Assembly (NCBI GenBank): GCA_964524835.1
Contig: CAZGEG010000003.1
Span: forward strand, 124,001 to 188,000
Length of the DNA: 64,000 bases
Direction: 5' to 3'
DNA from: JACRCG01 sp964524835
GTDB lineage: Bacteria; Desulfobacterota; Desulfuromonadia; Geobacterales; Pseudopelobacteraceae
A program made the position numbers and the translations under genes. The notes below the pieces were generated by a model, which searched no databases, had not been told where the DNA came from, and worked only from the letters and a program-made list of their open reading frames with translations. Positions 26,652-35,553 of this stretch are shown here, piece after piece (position 1 is the stretch's first letter; each line of letters opens with the position of its first letter).

Positions 26652-26679
26652 CTTATACCGCGTTATTTTAGCTTGTCAA
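26652..26679 (-). promoter_or_regulatory. sigma70 promoter of the three-lipoprotein operon
   Basis: Minus strand TTGACA (26679-26674), 16-base spacer, TATAAG (26657-26652), 72 bases before ATG 26580. Near consensus. Confidence 0.75.
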
Positions 26680-26812
26680 TAGTATTATTACCCATTCGCG
26701 TTCCACGGCAAATCCAGCGACTTTTTTTTGGAATTATGCCGTAACATGCTTTAAAAACTACGCTTTAATTAAGTCAATAACTCCATGCACAGCAGGCGGT
26801 TAGCCAAGAACA

Positions 26813-26826
26813 GGGTTTTAAAACCC
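26813..26826. repeat. 14-bp palindrome in divergent promoter region
   Basis: GGGTTTTAAAACCC lies between the divergent lipoprotein operon and heme MCP gene, 10 bases upstream of the MCP -35 box. It could be an operator. The rest of this 330-base gap is AT-rich and shows only the two promoters. Confidence 0.35.
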
Positions 26827-26836
26827 CACAAATCGT

Positions 26837-26865
26837 TTGTAAATACTACCCTACTTGTGTAGAAT
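26837..26865 (+). promoter_or_regulatory. sigma70-type promoter of heme MCP gene
   Basis: TTGTAA at 26837-26842 and TAGAAT at 26860-26865 with a 17-base spacer, 45 bases before the start. Confidence 0.55.
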
Positions 26866-26910
26866 CCCCGCCATATAATTTTAAGCGTACTCCGCTAAAG
26901 GGTGAACACC

Positions 26911-28995
26911 ATGACCAAGTCAAGCCTGTCCCGCAAGATCGTCCTTATCATCGCTGCAACTCTCTTCTTCGGCTTCGCCGGTCTCGGTATTCTCTCAATC
27001 TACCTTGAATATACCTCCACCATTGATCTGCAGAAAAAAAATGCCCGCCAGCTGGCTTCTACCGTCACCCACGATATACTCAACCAGATGGCAAAAGGGG
27101 ATATGAAGGATTTCGCAGCATATGTAGCCGAAATCAAGGCCAATGGGGGAGTCGCCGGGATCCGGCTTTTTAACGCCGAAGGAAAGGAATGGGGAACTGG
27201 CGCCGTCAGTGAAGAAATGCGCTCGGCCATCGCCTCCGGCTCGCCCAAGGAGCTGGCGGCAAGCAAGGAGGGGAAGCGCTTTCTTGATCTGGCGGTTCCC
27301 CTGGCGAATGAAGAGCGCTGCCGGGGATGCCATAAGGGGGATGCGAAATTTGTCGGCGGTGTTATCCTGACAACTTCCCTTGAAGAAGGCTTTGCCACCG
27401 CCATCCGGCTGACTCTGGTTATGTCTGCCGTAGGCGCGTTTTTCTTTTTTGTCATGCTGGGGACGCTGTATGTTTTTTTCAATCGCACCGTCGTCCAGCA
27501 GATCGCTCAGCTCTATAAGCAGCTGGGGGATCTGGCCGGCAGCGAAGGGGATCTGACCAAGATACTTCAGGTTCGAACGACCTGTGAAATCGGCCGACTG
27601 GGAGACGAAGTCAACAACCTGACGGAGAAAATTCGCAACACTTTTTCCGATCTGTATTCCCAAACCTGCCTGATCGGAACCAGCGTCTGCGAACTGGCCG
27701 CCGGAACCGAGCGGACACTGAAGATGACCCAGGACCAGAAGGACCAGGCTTTTACCGTTGCCGCCTCCTCCGAGGAGATGGCGCAAACGATTCATGATGT
27801 AACCGAGAACACTCATCGGGCGGCCTCGCTCTCCAGCGCCGTTGACAGTGCCGCCAGCAGCGGCATGACCGTTGTTGAAGAAACATGGGACTGCATGCAG
27901 AAAATCAGCGTCAGTGTAAATGGCACCCTGGTGATCATCCGCGAGCTGGAGGCCGCTTCCGCTCATATCGGCGAAATGGTCGTTCTGATCGAAGACATTG
28001 CCGATCAGACCAATCTGCTGGCGCTTAATGCCTCGATTGAGGCGGCTCGGGCCGGTGACGCCGGCAAAGGGTTTGCCGTAGTTGCCAGTGAAGTCAAGGG
28101 ACTGGCCGAAAAGACAACCTCATCAACGCGCGAGATCAAGAGAGTCGTGGCGAACATCCAGAAGACCAGTCGCAGCGCAGCAGATATGATTGGAAACGAA
28201 AGCGTTCTGGTACAGACCGGCCTTGTCAAAGCCGAGGAAGCCCGCAACAGCCTCGAAAACATCAAAAACCATGCAAACGAGTCGCGGGTCATGATCGAGC
28301 AGATCGCCACCGCTTCGGAAGAACAGAACGCCACAACAAACCATATTTCCGAGATGATTCATCTTGTCTCCCGCAGTGCGGAAGAAACGAACACGATGAT
28401 GCAGCGGACCAGTGAAGCTTTTGTAACATTCTCCGACGTTGTCGAGCAGATTTACGGCTCCGTCGGAAAATTTTCGGTCGGCAACTACCACGATACTGTA
28501 AAGGCCTACATCCGCGAGATGGAAGAAGGTGTGGGGGACGCCATTGAAAAGGCGCTCCGCGATCGCAGCATTACGCTGGAGAATCTGTTCGACAGGAACT
28601 ACGTTCCGGTGCCGAATACGTCACCGCAGAAGTTTACCACCCGTTTCGATACATTCTTCGACAGGATTATTTCCCCCATTCAGGAAACCATCGTCAACCG
28701 CGACCCCAAGGTTTTGTACGCCATCTGCGTTGACAACAACGGGTATGTGCCGTGTCATAACCTGCGCTATACCAAACCGCTGACCGGTGATCCTGAAACT
28801 GACAAGAACAACAATCGCACAAAACGCCTCTTTAATGATAAAACCGGCATCCGGTGCGCCCGCAACACTGACGGCTTCCTGCTGCAGACCTATCGGCGAG
28901 ATACCGGCGAAATCTTGAATGACATGTCAAAACCGCTGATCATCAACAACAGGCATTGGGGCGGAATCCGCATCGGCTATCTGGTGCCGAAATAG
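26911..28995 (+). CDS. methyl-accepting chemotaxis protein with c-type heme sensor and C-terminal cytoplasmic domain
   Basis: 694 residues from ATG 26911 (AAAGGGTG upstream). TM1 at about 9-30; a periplasmic PAS/Cache-like domain to about 165 that contains the heme-attachment motif CRGCH (in NEERCRGCHKGDAKFVGG); TM2 at about 170-192; HAMP; signalling domain with the tip DQTNLLALNASIEAARAGDA. This layout matches the heme-containing MCPs known from Geobacter, thought to sense redox state or gases. After the signalling domain come about 160 extra residues with YVPCHNLRYTKPLTGDPETD, NRTKRLFNDKTGIRCARNTD and NNRHWGGIRIGY, a Cache-like cytoplasmic module seen on some proteobacterial MCPs. The receptor may thus have two input domains. 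Confidence 0.92.
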   Translation: MTKSSLSRKIVLIIAATLFFGFAGLGILSIYLEYTSTIDLQKKNARQLASTVTHDILNQMAKGDMKDFAAYVAEIKANGGVAGIRLFNAEGKEWGTGAVSEEMRSAIASGSPKELAASKEGKRFLDLAVPLANEERCRGCHKGDAKFVGGVILTTSLEEGFATAIRLTLVMSAVGAFFFFVMLGTLYVFFNRTVVQQIAQLYKQLGDLAGSEGDLTKILQVRTTCEIGRLGDEVNNLTEKIRNTFSDLYSQTCLIGTSVCELAAGTERTLKMTQDQKDQAFTVAASSEEMAQTIHDVTENTHRAASLSSAVDSAASSGMTVVEETWDCMQKISVSVNGTLVIIRELEAASAHIGEMVVLIEDIADQTNLLALNASIEAARAGDAGKGFAVVASEVKGLAEKTTSSTREIKRVVANIQKTSRSAADMIGNESVLVQTGLVKAEEARNSLENIKNHANESRVMIEQIATASEEQNATTNHISEMIHLVSRSAEETNTMMQRTSEAFVTFSDVVEQIYGSVGKFSVGNYHDTVKAYIREMEEGVGDAIEKALRDRSITLENLFDRNYVPVPNTSPQKFTTRFDTFFDRIISPIQETIVNRDPKVLYAICVDNNGYVPCHNLRYTKPLTGDPETDKNNNRTKRLFNDKTGIRCARNTDGFLLQTYRRDTGEILNDMSKPLIINNRHWGGIRIGYLVPK

Positions 28996-29106
28996 TCCGA
29001 TTTTGTCTGTGTATTACAGCAGGTACGTGAATATGCTGTAATTGCCCCACAGTTGTGTGATACAAGCGGTCTTGGCATTACTGATCGGACATCGAGGGTG
29101 GGTTGT

Positions 29107-29928
29107 ATGAAACATTTGGGAGACATACTGGTCGAAGCTGAGATCATCAGCACCAAAACGCTCGAGCGGGCGCTGGAACGCCAGAAATCAGACAAGAAAC
29201 GCCTGGGCGATGTTCTGGAAGAAATGGGGGTCATCACCGAAGATGAACTGGTAGACGCCCTGTCCAAACAGTTCAAATTCAAGACCATCAAAAATTTTGT
29301 CGGCCACGTGTATCCGCAGGAACTGCTCGACATGCTCCCGTCCGATTTCGCGATGAAGAGGCTGGTCTTCCCGCTCAAACAGAAGGATGCCATGCTGGCG
29401 GTTGCAATCACCGACCCCTTTGACCTGGAAACGATGGAAATGCTCAGCCGCATTACCGGAATGCAGGTGGTTCCGGTGCTTGCCACCCGCAAGGAGATCC
29501 TGGATGCGATTTCGGTCCATTATCTGAAAAGCAGTACCGGGGGGGGGGATGCGATTCTGGTGGTGGAGGACTCGGCGCCGATTGCAACGGTCATCCAGAT
29601 GGCGCTGGTGAAGGAAGGGTACAAGGTGTTGATGGCCTCTGATGGTCTTGAAGGCCTGAAAATCGCACTATCGGAGCGGCCGAAACTTATTATTACCGAT
29701 TCGATTATGCCGCGCATGGATGGCTACGGCTTGCTGCGGGCCATCAAGGCCAATCCGATGACATCGGAAATTCCTGTCATCATGCTGACCTCCAAGGCAT
29801 CAACCGAAGATGAGCAGAAAGCCCTGGAGTTCGGATTCAGCGACTTTATTCCCAAACCGGTCCAGCCGGTACGGGTCGTTTCACGCGTTAAACACATCCT
29901 CGATATGACCAAAAAGTACCGCCGCTGA
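29107..29928 (+). CDS. MshEN-domain/receiver fusion protein
   Basis: 273 residues from ATG 29107 (GAGGGTGGG upstream). Residues 1-150 are the N-terminal domain of type II/IV pilus ATPases: MKHLGDILVEAEIISTKTLE...KRLGDVLEEMGVITEDELVDAL and PLKQKDAMLAVAITDPFDLE. MshEN domains of this sort bind c-di-GMP. After a Gly-rich linker, residues 156-273 form a complete receiver: ILVVEDSAPI, KLIITDSIMPRMDGYG with the acceptor Asp, VIMLTSKAS and IPKPVQPVRV. There is no ATPase core. The protein may link c-di-GMP binding to phosphorylation, perhaps in pilus or motility control, as suggested by the adjacent MCP. Confidence 0.85.
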   Translation: MKHLGDILVEAEIISTKTLERALERQKSDKKRLGDVLEEMGVITEDELVDALSKQFKFKTIKNFVGHVYPQELLDMLPSDFAMKRLVFPLKQKDAMLAVAITDPFDLETMEMLSRITGMQVVPVLATRKEILDAISVHYLKSSTGGGDAILVVEDSAPIATVIQMALVKEGYKVLMASDGLEGLKIALSERPKLIITDSIMPRMDGYGLLRAIKANPMTSEIPVIMLTSKASTEDEQKALEFGFSDFIPKPVQPVRVVSRVKHILDMTKKYRR

Positions 29929-29940
29929 TCCTGGCGGGCA

Positions 29941-30468
29941 TTACCACTGCCGGGAATGTTTCCCACCCCCTTGCTGCCTCTCCCTGAATTCCCAGGGGGG
30001 CTGCGGTTTCGGCTCTCTCCAGACCCCTGCACGCCGTGAACGGGCCCTTGTTTCGCTGCTGATATATTCCGACTCGTACGGACTCTGGAGATACTGGCGA
30101 TACGCCCATGCCATCCCCTCCGCCACCATTTCGCGGTTGATGTCTCTCCCGTTATACCGAATGACCGCCACCGCCCGCTTGTACTGATCTATATCCACAA
30201 TCTCCGCAGTAACGCGGCGCCCCATGATCTTGTACATCAGAGTGCGCCTGGATATATCGCCGTACGACTGTCCCGGCCGGTCCGGTTTCCTGGTCTCCGG
30301 TGCATCGATGCCGTACAGCCTCACCTTGAGCCGGCTCTCCTCGCGGGTGGTCAACAGCAAGGTATCACCATCGTAGACCGCCCGTACCATTCCGTCTATC
30401 GTTCTCCCGGCGCAGGCGGGGGCCGCCAGGAACAGGATCAGCAGAATGGCGGCGAGATAATTCTTCAT
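29941..30468 (-). CDS. thermonuclease-like secreted protein (SNase domain)
   Basis: 175 residues from ATG 30468 with a signal peptide (MKNYLAAILLILFLAAPACA). The staphylococcal nuclease fold is evident: VRAVYDGDTLLLTT (Asp ligand), VRLYGIDAPETRKP (catalytic Arg and Asp), DQYKRAVAVIRYNGRDINREMVAEGMAWAY. The frequent Glu of DxYGR is replaced by the QYKR form, so catalysis needs care. The tail is Arg/Pro/Gln-rich. Its start overlaps the stop of the U32 peptidase gene (TGATG), so translation is coupled. Confidence 0.88.
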   Translation of the reverse strand: MKNYLAAILLILFLAAPACAGRTIDGMVRAVYDGDTLLLTTREESRLKVRLYGIDAPETRKPDRPGQSYGDISRRTLMYKIMGRRVTAEIVDIDQYKRAVAVIRYNGRDINREMVAEGMAWAYRQYLQSPYESEYISSETRARSRRAGVWREPKPQPPWEFRERQQGGGKHSRQW

Positions 30469-32843
30469 CAGATCAGCTCCGCGGCATAATTGAATTCGGT
30501 CGTGCCGGGGAGTTCTCGCCCGGACTTGAACGCGGCGATGACTTCTCCCCACCGTTCGCGCGGTTCTTCACTGAGGTCGATGACAAACGAGCTGCACCCC
30601 TTCTGCCCCAATTCCCCGTGACGTGCCGTCAGCGAAAATTGTAGCGAGGAACTGATCGTCTGCAGACCGTCCTGGCTCGTGACCCGGTACGTTTCTCCCC
30701 GGTCTGAACGGAGCGGCGTGTTGGCATGAACATCTTTGATGCGGATCTTGGTGGTCATGACCGGCAGCGGAGAATAGACCAGCAGCCGTAGATCGATGCC
30801 GACTCCGGCCGCCAGCAACTCGGCAAGGTTGCTGCTGTCGTCCTCCAGATAGAGGGTAGCAGCTTCGGCGCCAAGGTCTCGCCAGGAGGCCAGCGCCTGG
30901 CTGTTGAGCGAAAAACAGCGGTGCCAGGTCGAGATGTGCACCCCTTCAAGACCTCGAAACATCTCAAAGTGGGACAGATTGGCCGCCTCGAAACGGCGGA
31001 AACCGGCTCGATGCAGAGTACTGAGCGTGTCGCGGTACAGCGGCACGTCGCGATCGAAGAGCATGAACGGGAGCTGCCAGATGATATGCTCTTCCGAACC
31101 GCGCATGCGCGGGAGTGCCGCAGGAAGTCCGTGGATGGCCGCTTTAGAGAGCGGCAGCAGCGTTGCATCGGCTCCGTTCTGGAGCGGAAAACGCCACTCC
31201 TTCGGTTCATCCACGACCACCGTCAGCGTCTCGCGTGATGCCTGACGACGGGCGGCGGACTGCACGGTCATCACCTCCCGCAGTGCGCCCCTGCGGGCAG
31301 TTGCGATCTGCTCGCGGAAAGCGGCCGAGGAAACTTCCCGTAACTGCCCGTAAAAACGGCGGCGCAGATCCTTGAAGAGGGCCGAAGGAATCAGCACGGC
31401 CGGAAAATCGGGCGCCTCCAGCGAATCGAGCCTGAACGGCGTATCACCGCATTTCGAAAACTGGCCGAACAGGACCGCCTGCATGTCACCGCTGCGTGCC
31501 GGTTCCAGCTGGCCAACGGGAAAGCTGAACCGGTGCTGACATCCCGCTACGTCAGCAGAGATCGTGAGTTGTCCGTCTTGCAGAGCAACCACCAGCCTGC
31601 AGGGTAGCTTGTCACCACCCTGACAACCCTCAAGCCTGCGCTGGCAGGCGCTGTCGCTGAGGGTATACGCCTCTTTGGATGAGACCTTGTAGATCGAATC
31701 GCCGACGGAGAAGCTGAAGGGGGTTTCGACCTCAACCAGACTCCCTGCAGGGGCTTCCATGCACTTTTTTCGCTTAACAACCATCTCGCGCAGGGTCCAC
31801 GCCTGGCCCGCCATGTCGCTTTTGGGCTGAGCCCGCAGGCGGTCCCCGACGCAGAGGGCATCCCGTGTTTCAAAGATCAGGCTCTTCCCCTTGATGCTTT
31901 TGATCTGGCCGATGTAGCGCCCGGTCCCTCCCTTCTGCCAGGGGTTGGCGATATCGTCCGGCTGCTGGGACGACAGAAAGCCCTTTGTCGGCGTGCGACC
32001 GAAGGAATATTTCAGCATCCCCTTGGCAACAGTCAGCGCCTCCCTGCGCGATTCCTCCGGGGCATCCAGCACGGTGCGGTAAGCTTCTACTACCGTAGCG
32101 ACATACTCGGCCGACTTCATCCGCCCCTCGATCTTGAGCGACTTCACCCCCGCCTTGATCAGATCAGGGAGGAGGTCGATTGCCGACAGGTCGCTGGTGG
32201 AAAAATAGTACCCCTCCTTGCCGCGATGGCTGTACAGCCGGCGGCAGGGCTGGGCGCAGCGGCCGCGATTGCCGCTGTGTCCACCCAGCAGTGAGGAGAA
32301 GAAGCATTGACCCGAGACAGAGAAGCAGAGGGCGCCATGGACAAAACATTCTATCTCGACCGGCGTGGAAGCCGCTATTGTCGCAATTTCATCAACCGCC
32401 AGTTCACGCGCCAGCACGGCCCGCTGGAAACCGAGTTCTTCCAGCATCCTGACACCCGGAGTGTTGTGTATCGTCATCTGGGTTGAAGCGTGAAGGGGGA
32501 TGGAGGGGAAGTGATTGCGGATCAGCCGCGCCACCGCGAGGTCCTGGAGAACCACGCCATCGACCCGCATCCCCGCCAGAGCGGCCAACGTATCCACCAG
32601 CTGCGGCAGTTCCTTCTCTTTCACCAGGGTGTTGAGGGTAACGTAGATCCGGCGATTCTGGCCGTGGGCGTAGGCCAGCATCCGCTCCATCTGGGCCAGA
32701 GTGAAGTTCTTGGCCCGGGCACGGGCCGAAAATTCTTGCAGCCCGGCATACACGGCATCGGCGCCCTTCTCGATTGCAGCGAAGAAGGATTCAAGTGAGC
32801 CGGCAGGGGCAAGAAGTTCCGGTTTTGCATGAGCTATTTTCAT
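30468..32843 (-). CDS. U32 family peptidase (RlhA/TrhP-type with DUF3656)
   Basis: 791 residues. The N-terminal U32 domain begins KPELLAPAGSLESFFAAIEKGADAVY and holds the family signature EIECFVHGALCFSVSGQCFFSSLLGGHSGNRGRCAQPCR with its conserved Cys. LKIEGRMKSAEYVATVVEAYR follows at about 230. The large C-terminal part corresponds to DUF3656. Although named peptidases, several U32 proteins (RlhA, TrhP) act in hydroxylation of 23S rRNA or tRNA and contain iron-sulfur centres, so an RNA-modifying role is more likely than proteolysis; the exact target cannot be told. It is followed without a gap by the thermonuclease-like gene. Confidence 0.88.
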   Translation of the reverse strand: MKIAHAKPELLAPAGSLESFFAAIEKGADAVYAGLQEFSARARAKNFTLAQMERMLAYAHGQNRRIYVTLNTLVKEKELPQLVDTLAALAGMRVDGVVLQDLAVARLIRNHFPSIPLHASTQMTIHNTPGVRMLEELGFQRAVLARELAVDEIATIAASTPVEIECFVHGALCFSVSGQCFFSSLLGGHSGNRGRCAQPCRRLYSHRGKEGYYFSTSDLSAIDLLPDLIKAGVKSLKIEGRMKSAEYVATVVEAYRTVLDAPEESRREALTVAKGMLKYSFGRTPTKGFLSSQQPDDIANPWQKGGTGRYIGQIKSIKGKSLIFETRDALCVGDRLRAQPKSDMAGQAWTLREMVVKRKKCMEAPAGSLVEVETPFSFSVGDSIYKVSSKEAYTLSDSACQRRLEGCQGGDKLPCRLVVALQDGQLTISADVAGCQHRFSFPVGQLEPARSGDMQAVLFGQFSKCGDTPFRLDSLEAPDFPAVLIPSALFKDLRRRFYGQLREVSSAAFREQIATARRGALREVMTVQSAARRQASRETLTVVVDEPKEWRFPLQNGADATLLPLSKAAIHGLPAALPRMRGSEEHIIWQLPFMLFDRDVPLYRDTLSTLHRAGFRRFEAANLSHFEMFRGLEGVHISTWHRCFSLNSQALASWRDLGAEAATLYLEDDSSNLAELLAAGVGIDLRLLVYSPLPVMTTKIRIKDVHANTPLRSDRGETYRVTSQDGLQTISSSLQFSLTARHGELGQKGCSSFVIDLSEEPRERWGEVIAAFKSGRELPGTTEFNYAAELI

Positions 32844-32861
32844 AGGTTACCTCAAATAGAA

Positions 32862-32881
32862 AGCGCCCCAAACGGGGCGCT
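32862..32881 (-). terminator. terminator between asd and U32 peptidase genes
   Basis: Perfect eight-pair stem AGCGCCCC/GGGGCGCT with a four-base loop; on the minus strand TTCTATTT follows. It lies just after asd. Confidence 0.75.
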
Positions 32882-32913
32882 AACTCCATACTCACTGATT
32901 AAAAGAGTGACAG

Positions 32914-34014
32914 CTATTTATCCAGCAGAATGCGCAGCATCCGGCGGAGCGGCTCCGCTGCGCCCCACAGCAGCTGGTCGCCGCAGGTGAAGGCTGACAG
33001 GTACTGCGGCCCCATCTTCATCTTGCGAAGGCGGCCGATAGGCACGGTCAGGGTTCCGGAAACAGCCGCCGGGGTGAGCCCGGCAAGGGTTTCCGTCTTG
33101 GTGTTGGGTATCAGCTTGACCCACTGATTGTCGTTTTTGATCAGATTTTCTATTTCGCCGATCGGCAGATCCCTGTTCAGCTTGATCGTCAGCGCCTGGC
33201 TGTGGCAGCGCATCGCGCCGACACGGACACAGATGCCGTCGACCGGGATCGGCGTTGTCGTGCCGAGGATCTTGTTGGTCTCGGCAAACCCCTTCCACTC
33301 TTCACGGCTTTGGCCATCCTCAACCTCGCGGTCGATCCAGGGGAGCACGTTTCCGGCCAGCGGATAACCGAACTCCTTGATCGGCATTGACCCGTCACGC
33401 AGTGCGGCGGTGACTTTCCTGTCAATCTCCAGAATAGCGGATCCCGGATTCTTCAGCTCTTCGGCAACGACCCTGTGCAGAACACCCTTCTGCGACAGCA
33501 GTTCACGCATGTTGGGAGCACCGGCGCCGCTAGCCGCCTGATAGGTCATGGAGCTGATCCATTCCACCACTCCGGCGCGGAACAGCCCGCCCAGGGCCAT
33601 CAGCATCAGGCTGACCGTGCAGTTGCCGCCGATGAAATCCTTCTCTCCCTTGGCGAGCGCGGCATCGATCACTCCGCGATTGACCGGGTCGAGGATGATA
33701 ACAGCGTTGTCCTCCATGCGCAGGGTGCTGGCCGCATCGATCCAGTAGCCGTTCCATCCCTGCTTGCGCAGTTCCGGGTGAACCGCCTTGGTGTAGTCCC
33801 CCCCCTGGCAGGTGATGATTACATCCAGCTTTTTGAGTTCGGCGATATCTGAGGCGTTCTTCAAGGTGCCTGCATTCATGGGTGCCGGCTGACCGGCCTG
33901 GGACGTAGTAAAAAACACCGGTTCAAAGCCCAGTGCAAAATCGTTTTCTTCCTGCATCCGCTGCATAAGAACCGAGCCAACCATTCCGCGCCATCCGACG
34001 ATTCCGACTTTCAT
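32914..34014 (-). CDS. asd: aspartate-semialdehyde dehydrogenase
   Basis: 366 residues of the long, gammaproteobacterial-type ASADH. NADP-binding start MKVGIVGWRGMVGSVLMQRM; the active-site Cys in FIGGNCTVSLMLMALGGLF (about 134); the substrate region SMTYQAASGAGAPNMREL; and the late RVGAMRCHSQALTIKLN with the catalytic His near 275. It converts aspartyl phosphate to aspartate semialdehyde for lysine, threonine and methionine synthesis and for diaminopimelate. It follows leuB on the same strand but 220 bases apart. Confidence 0.97.
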   Translation of the reverse strand: MKVGIVGWRGMVGSVLMQRMQEENDFALGFEPVFFTTSQAGQPAPMNAGTLKNASDIAELKKLDVIITCQGGDYTKAVHPELRKQGWNGYWIDAASTLRMEDNAVIILDPVNRGVIDAALAKGEKDFIGGNCTVSLMLMALGGLFRAGVVEWISSMTYQAASGAGAPNMRELLSQKGVLHRVVAEELKNPGSAILEIDRKVTAALRDGSMPIKEFGYPLAGNVLPWIDREVEDGQSREEWKGFAETNKILGTTTPIPVDGICVRVGAMRCHSQALTIKLNRDLPIGEIENLIKNDNQWVKLIPNTKTETLAGLTPAAVSGTLTVPIGRLRKMKMGPQYLSAFTCGDQLLWGAAEPLRRMLRILLDK

Positions 34015-34084
34015 TGTAGTATTCCTTTTCCTTTGTTAATTTCGATCATGATCTTAATCTAGGTTGCGATTTTTGTGCAAGATC

Positions 34085-34235
34085 AAGGCTGTCGAGGAAT
34101 TCGGCGGAGGCATCAGCTATTCGCCGCACAATTTCGCTTGCGAAATTGGACCGCAGAGGCGCCCCGAAGGTGGCGGCCGTCAGGCCGAGTCACAACTAAT
34201 CCCGAAGACTTACGCTGAGATTGCGCAAAAGGCTC
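34085..34235. repeat. intergenic element with CAATTTCGC hairpin between leuB and asd
   Basis: The 224-base gap contains a perfect hairpin CAATTTCGC-TT-GCGAAATTG at 34129-34148, then a GC-rich stretch with GGCGCCCCGAAGGTGGCGGCC and GGCCGTCAGGCC. No frame is coding. It looks like a small dispersed repeat; copies elsewhere would be needed to confirm this. Confidence 0.3.
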
Positions 34236-34238
34236 AAC

Positions 34239-35327
34239 CTACAGATTCGCGATTATTGCCGCACCCATTTCCCTGGTATTCACCAGTTTCTCGCTACCCT
34301 TCTTCTGGTAGATGTCGGCGGTGCGGTACCCCTGATCCAGCACTTTTGCCACGGCATTATCAATCGCTTCCGCGGCATCCAGCATCCCGAAGGAAAATTT
34401 GAGCATCATTGCAGCCGAGAGAATCTGGGCGATCGGATTGGCGATGCCCTGTCCGGCTATATCAGGAGCGGAACCGCCCGAAGGCTCATACATGCCGAAG
34501 GTGCCCTCTGCCAGCGAGGCGGACGGGAGCATACCCAGCGAACCGGTCAACATGGCGGCTTCATCGGACAGGATGTCGCCAAACATGTTTTCACACAGAA
34601 TAACATCGAACTGCTTCGGCCACTTGACGAGCTGCATGGCGGCATTATCAACATACATATGGGTCAGCTCGACATCCGGATACTCCTTGGCGATACCGAT
34701 CACGACCTCGCGCCAGAGGACCGATGTTGACAGAACATTGGCCTTGTCGATGGAACAGACCTTTTTGCCGCGCTTCCGGGCGGCCTGAAAGGCAACATGC
34801 GTAATCCGCTCGATTTCCGGAACGCTGTAGCGCATCGTATCAACACCTACCCGCTCACGTCCGACCCCTTCGATACCCTTCGGCTGGGAGAAATAGATAC
34901 CACCGGTCAGTTCGCGGATGACCAGAATATTGAAACCGCCGCCGATCACCTCTTCCTTGAGCGACGATGCGCCGGTCAAGGAAGGGAAGATGATGGCGGG
35001 GCGCAGGTTTGCGTACAGGCCGAATATCTTGCGAAGCGGCAGCAGCGCCCCACGCTCCGGCTGCTCGTCCGGCGGCAGGGCTTCCCACTTCGGACCGCCA
35101 ACCGAGCCGAACAGTATCGCGTCGGAGGCTTTACAGATATCAATAGTACTCTGCGGAAGCGCTTTGCCTTCGTTGTCGATACCGGCTCCCCCGACGTTGG
35201 CAGGGGTACGTGCGAAGGTCACATCATATTTTTTCTCTACCGCATCAAGTACGTTAAGCGCTTCGGCCATAACCTCGGGACCGATACCGTCTCCTGCCAG
35301 AACCGCTATTTTATACATCTTGCCCAT
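34239..35327 (-). CDS. leuB: 3-isopropylmalate dehydrogenase
   Basis: 362 residues, the normal length. N-terminus YKIAVLAGDGIGPEVMAEAL; substrate contacts in LRPAIIF and in the ELTGGIYF loop typical of LeuB rather than isocitrate dehydrogenase; metal-binding Asp in VDNAAMQLVKWPKQFDVI and ENMFGDILSDEAAML; NAD site in GSLGMLPSASL and EPSGGSAPDIAGQGIANP. It performs the third step of leucine synthesis. GGAGG lies five bases before ATG 35327. No other leu gene is in the window. Confidence 0.97.
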   Translation of the reverse strand: MGKMYKIAVLAGDGIGPEVMAEALNVLDAVEKKYDVTFARTPANVGGAGIDNEGKALPQSTIDICKASDAILFGSVGGPKWEALPPDEQPERGALLPLRKIFGLYANLRPAIIFPSLTGASSLKEEVIGGGFNILVIRELTGGIYFSQPKGIEGVGRERVGVDTMRYSVPEIERITHVAFQAARKRGKKVCSIDKANVLSTSVLWREVVIGIAKEYPDVELTHMYVDNAAMQLVKWPKQFDVILCENMFGDILSDEAAMLTGSLGMLPSASLAEGTFGMYEPSGGSAPDIAGQGIANPIAQILSAAMMLKFSFGMLDAAEAIDNAVAKVLDQGYRTADIYQKKGSEKLVNTREMGAAIIANL

Positions 35328-35450
35328 AATTCCTCCGAAAGTTCACATCATAATTTCAATCTTTTCATAGTAATTTTCAACGCACTGTTTTGTCAAACTA
35401 AAAGCACAGCCACCTTGCTCTTGTTTCATTTATTTCGGCGTATAACAGGG

Positions 35451-35478
35451 TTGATCTCTAATCGCATTCCGCTACAGT
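35451..35478 (+). promoter_or_regulatory. possible promoter of the 35554 gene
   Basis: TTGATC and TACAGT with a 16-base spacer, 75 bases before the GTG start. It is only a moderate match. Confidence 0.35.
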
Positions 35479-35553
35479 CCAAAGCTCATAATGTATTGAT
35501 TACCTCACTTTCATCCCGTACAATGGATCACATTTCAGTTCAAGGGGTAAATT

